This document shows positions 14,136-15,876 of a DNA stretch of 15,876 bases, piece by piece. How positions within the stretch are numbered: position 1 is the first letter of the stretch; each line of letters opens with the position of its first letter. This DNA is from Bacteroidota bacterium (GTDB taxonomy: Bacteria; Bacteroidota; Bacteroidia; B-17B0; Aurantibacillaceae), in assembly GCA_025359355.1 (NCBI GenBank), contig JANYGR010000008.1:1-15876 (forward strand), given 5' to 3'. Both the position numbers and the translations under genes were made by a program. The notes under the pieces were generated by a model. That model had not been told where the DNA came from, ran no database searches, and saw only the letters and a list, made by a program, of their open reading frames with translations.

Positions 14136-15674
14136 AATGTAAGGAATAATCATTTCCTCTAAACTAACGCCGCCATGCTGAAAGGTGTTTCTGTAATACT
14201 GAACGTAATAATTGAAATTATTAGGATAAGCAAAAAACTTGTCTTCGCGTGCAAATACAAAACGAGAACTTACATTTTGCTTAGGTAAAAAAGCATCCGA
14301 CGGATTTTTAATTTCAAATACTTCCTTAGCATTGTAATCAAGCGCTCTGCCTTGCTTGTAGCGTAAGTTTGTATTCACCGTTTTATCACCAACGATCTTC
14401 GTTGGTTCTTTGACATGCACTGTACCGTGGTCGGTTGTAATGACCAATTTAGCCTTTTTGAACGCAATAAATTTAATCATTTCTAATAAGGGAGAATGTT
14501 CAAACCAAGATAAAGTTAAACTTCTGTAGGCAGGCTCATCATCCGCTAATTCACGAATCATCTCAGATTCGGTGCGTGAGTGGCTCAACATATCCACAAA
14601 ATTATAGACAATCACATTCAATTTATTGTTCATTAAATTGCTCATGTTTTCTGATAATTTTTTACCGGCTGCAAAGTTGGTTATTTTATTATAACCCACT
14701 TTCACATCTTTTCCTAAACGTTTCAATTGTGCATTTAAAAAATCTTCTTCGTGCATGTTTTTTCCGCCTTCATCCTCATCATTCAACCACCAATCTGGAT
14801 GACGCTTTTCCATTTCACTTGGCATAAGCCCTGAAAATATGGCATTTCGAGCGTATTGTGTTGCTGTAGGTAAAATACTAAAAAATAATTCTTCGTTATC
14901 CACTTTAAAATAATTTTGAATAATCGGTTGTATCATTTTCCATTGATCGTAACGTAAATTATCAATTACCAATAAAAATGTACAAGGATTAGAATCTAAA
15001 TTCGCAAAGAATTTATTTTTCAAAAGTGTATGACTCATCGTTGGTGGATTGGTTTCAGTGCCATTCAACCAAGAGGTGTATTTTTTTTCAACGAACTTAA
15101 AAAACTGAGCATTGGCATCTGCTTTCTGCATTTTCAAAACTTCGAGCATGCCCTTATCGTGATTTTTATCAATCTCTAACTCCCAATACACAATTTTTTT
15201 AAACACCTCCTGCCACTCTTGCCAATTTAGGTTATCAGAAAGTGTCATACCTATTTGTCCGAACTCTTTACGATATTCTGTATTTGTTTTTTCAGACACT
15301 AAACGTTTATTGTCTAGGGCTTTTTTAAGCGACAATAATATTTGATTAGGATTAACAGGCTTAATCAAATAATCTGCTATTTTACTACCAATAGCGTCTT
15401 CCATAATATATTCCTCTTCGCTTTTGGTAATCATAATAACTGGCAAATCTTGCTTTAGTTGCTTAATTTTAGTTAAAGCTTCTAATCCTGAAATACCAGG
15501 CATATTCTCATCCAACAATACAGCTGAAATATTATTATTTTCTTTCACCACATCAATGGCTTCATCACCACTGAGTGCTGTTATAATTTCGTAACCTTTA
15601 GAATTTAAAAATAAGATGTGTGGCTTCAATAAATCTATTTCATCGTCGGCCCAAAGAATTAAAGTTTTTTCCAT
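14118..15674 (-). CDS. porX: PorX, T9SS response regulator with PglZ domain
   Basis: This 518-residue protein combines an N-terminal receiver domain (1-120) with a C-terminal PglZ domain (about 210-518), joined by a helical bundle; this is the layout of PorX. The receiver residues are all present: acidic pocket D10/D11, phosphorylation site D55 in AVLLDENMPG, T83 and K105. The PglZ domain is of the alkaline-phosphatase superfamily, with candidate metal ligands and active-site residues D238 (VIDNLRYDQW), T270/T272 (LPTATQ), D361/H365 (NFVDMLSH), D415/H416 (ITTDHGT) and H500 (FQHGG). In Porphyromonas gingivalis and Flavobacterium, PorX works with the PorY kinase to control T9SS gene expression and has phosphodiesterase activity on oligonucleotide substrates. 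No PorY or T9SS structural gene is in this window, but two T9SS cargo proteins are. It converges on the lipoprotein operon. Confidence 0.96.
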   Translation of the reverse strand: MEKTLILWADDEIDLLKPHILFLNSKGYEIITALSGDEAIDVVKENNNISAVLLDENMPGISGLEALTKIKQLKQDLPVIMITKSEEEYIMEDAIGSKIADYLIKPVNPNQILLSLKKALDNKRLVSEKTNTEYRKEFGQIGMTLSDNLNWQEWQEVFKKIVYWELEIDKNHDKGMLEVLKMQKADANAQFFKFVEKKYTSWLNGTETNPPTMSHTLLKNKFFANLDSNPCTFLLVIDNLRYDQWKMIQPIIQNYFKVDNEELFFSILPTATQYARNAIFSGLMPSEMEKRHPDWWLNDEDEGGKNMHEEDFLNAQLKRLGKDVKVGYNKITNFAAGKKLSENMSNLMNNKLNVIVYNFVDMLSHSRTESEMIRELADDEPAYRSLTLSWFEHSPLLEMIKFIAFKKAKLVITTDHGTVHVKEPTKIVGDKTVNTNLRYKQGRALDYNAKEVFEIKNPSDAFLPKQNVSSRFVFAREDKFFAYPNNFNYYVQYYRNTFQHGGVSLEEMIIPYITLSPK

Positions 15675-15680
15675 AAAAAA

Positions 15681-15699
15681 TATCTTGTTTTTAAAGATA
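15681..15699 (-). promoter_or_regulatory. porX promoter with small inverted repeat
   Basis: On the minus strand, TATCTTTA (15699-15692) is a near-consensus -7 element 18 bases before ATG 15674. TACTTTCG (15707-15700) is a weaker alternative. A perfect 6-bp inverted repeat, TATCTT (15681-15686) and AAGATA (15694-15699), overlaps the -7 element and the presumed transcription start, which would suit an operator. No TTG sits at the ideal spacing. Confidence 0.35.
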
Positions 15700-15733
15700 C
15701 GAAAGTAACTAGTTTTTATTGTGCAATTAACAT

Positions 15734-15829
15734 TTATTTAGATTTATCCTTAAAACGCTTCATTTCAGATAGAATCAGGGCTTCTACTCCATGATAATCA
15801 AACGCATGATTGTGACGAATATCGTGCAT
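15734..15829 (-). other. Possible 3' end of a minus-strand gene, frame interrupted
   Basis: A frame read on the minus strand from ATG 15829 to TAA 15734 gives 31 residues ending SEMKRFKDKSK, of gene-like composition. An in-frame TAG lies 5 codons upstream of that ATG. A second frame coming from the window edge (reading ...QFQYLDFPHID) ends at TGA 15800-15798. The two could be one gene with a one-base shift near 15827-15835, or neither may be real. A plus-strand frame from 15791 is also open to the edge. I do not recognise a product. Confidence 0.2.
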
Positions 15830-15876
15830 CGATATGAGGAAAGTCTAAATACTGAAATTGAATGCTGGTGCTTAAG

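Noticed and set aside
14576..14827. Plus-strand 83-codon frame
   Set aside because: It is antisense to the PglZ domain of porX, with no start context or motif support.

Overview
The window comes from a Bacteroidota chromosome, and nothing in it narrows that further. The evidence is: about two-thirds A+T; no Shine-Dalgarno sites but several copies of the Bacteroidota promoter motif TAnnTTTG with an upstream TTG; two proteins with type IX secretion system (T9SS) type A C-terminal sorting domains; signal peptides ending in A-Q or S-Q; and a PorX-type response regulator fused to a PglZ domain, the T9SS regulator of this phylum. No ribosomal RNA, tRNA, CRISPR array, phage genes or intact insertion sequence is visible.

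Left part (1-4119). A large minus-strand 'two-component regulator propeller' sensor protein runs off the left edge. It is divergent from a 103-residue membrane protein across a compact, repeat-rich promoter/operator. Next is a minus-strand T9SS-secreted surface protein whose leader holds a well-conserved cobalamin (vitamin B12) riboswitch. The gap from there to the next gene also holds a divergent promoter palindrome and a sequence resembling an insertion-sequence end.

Middle part (4120-8960). A bacterial homologue of the pentameric ligand-gated ion channels (Cys-loop receptor superfamily) is followed by a 109-bp structured inverted-repeat element with a promoter-like sequence in its loop. 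Then come an exported protein of unknown function, a YdeI-like DUF1801 protein, a DUF1304 membrane protein, and an acyl-CoA carboxylase carboxyltransferase subunit most like methylcrotonyl-CoA carboxylase beta. Several of these are separated by clear stem-loop terminators.

Right part (8961-15876). A second T9SS cargo protein with a SprB-like repeat ends in a strong 12-bp-stem terminator. A tight three-gene operon follows: a membrane-anchored SpoIIE/PP2C-type phosphatase, an APC-family amino-acid permease and an unknown lipoprotein, with gaps of 7 and 11 bp. It converges on porX, and one UUCG-capped hairpin covers both stop codons. The last 200 bases hold the porX promoter and an unclear gene fragment.

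The common thread is the cell envelope: T9SS cargo and its regulator PorX, a B12-controlled surface protein, a ligand-gated channel homologue, a transporter and lipoprotein, and a periplasmic propeller sensor. The most distinctive items are the B12-riboswitch/T9SS protein unit, the channel homologue, the inverted-repeat element after it, and the operator at 2282-2318.
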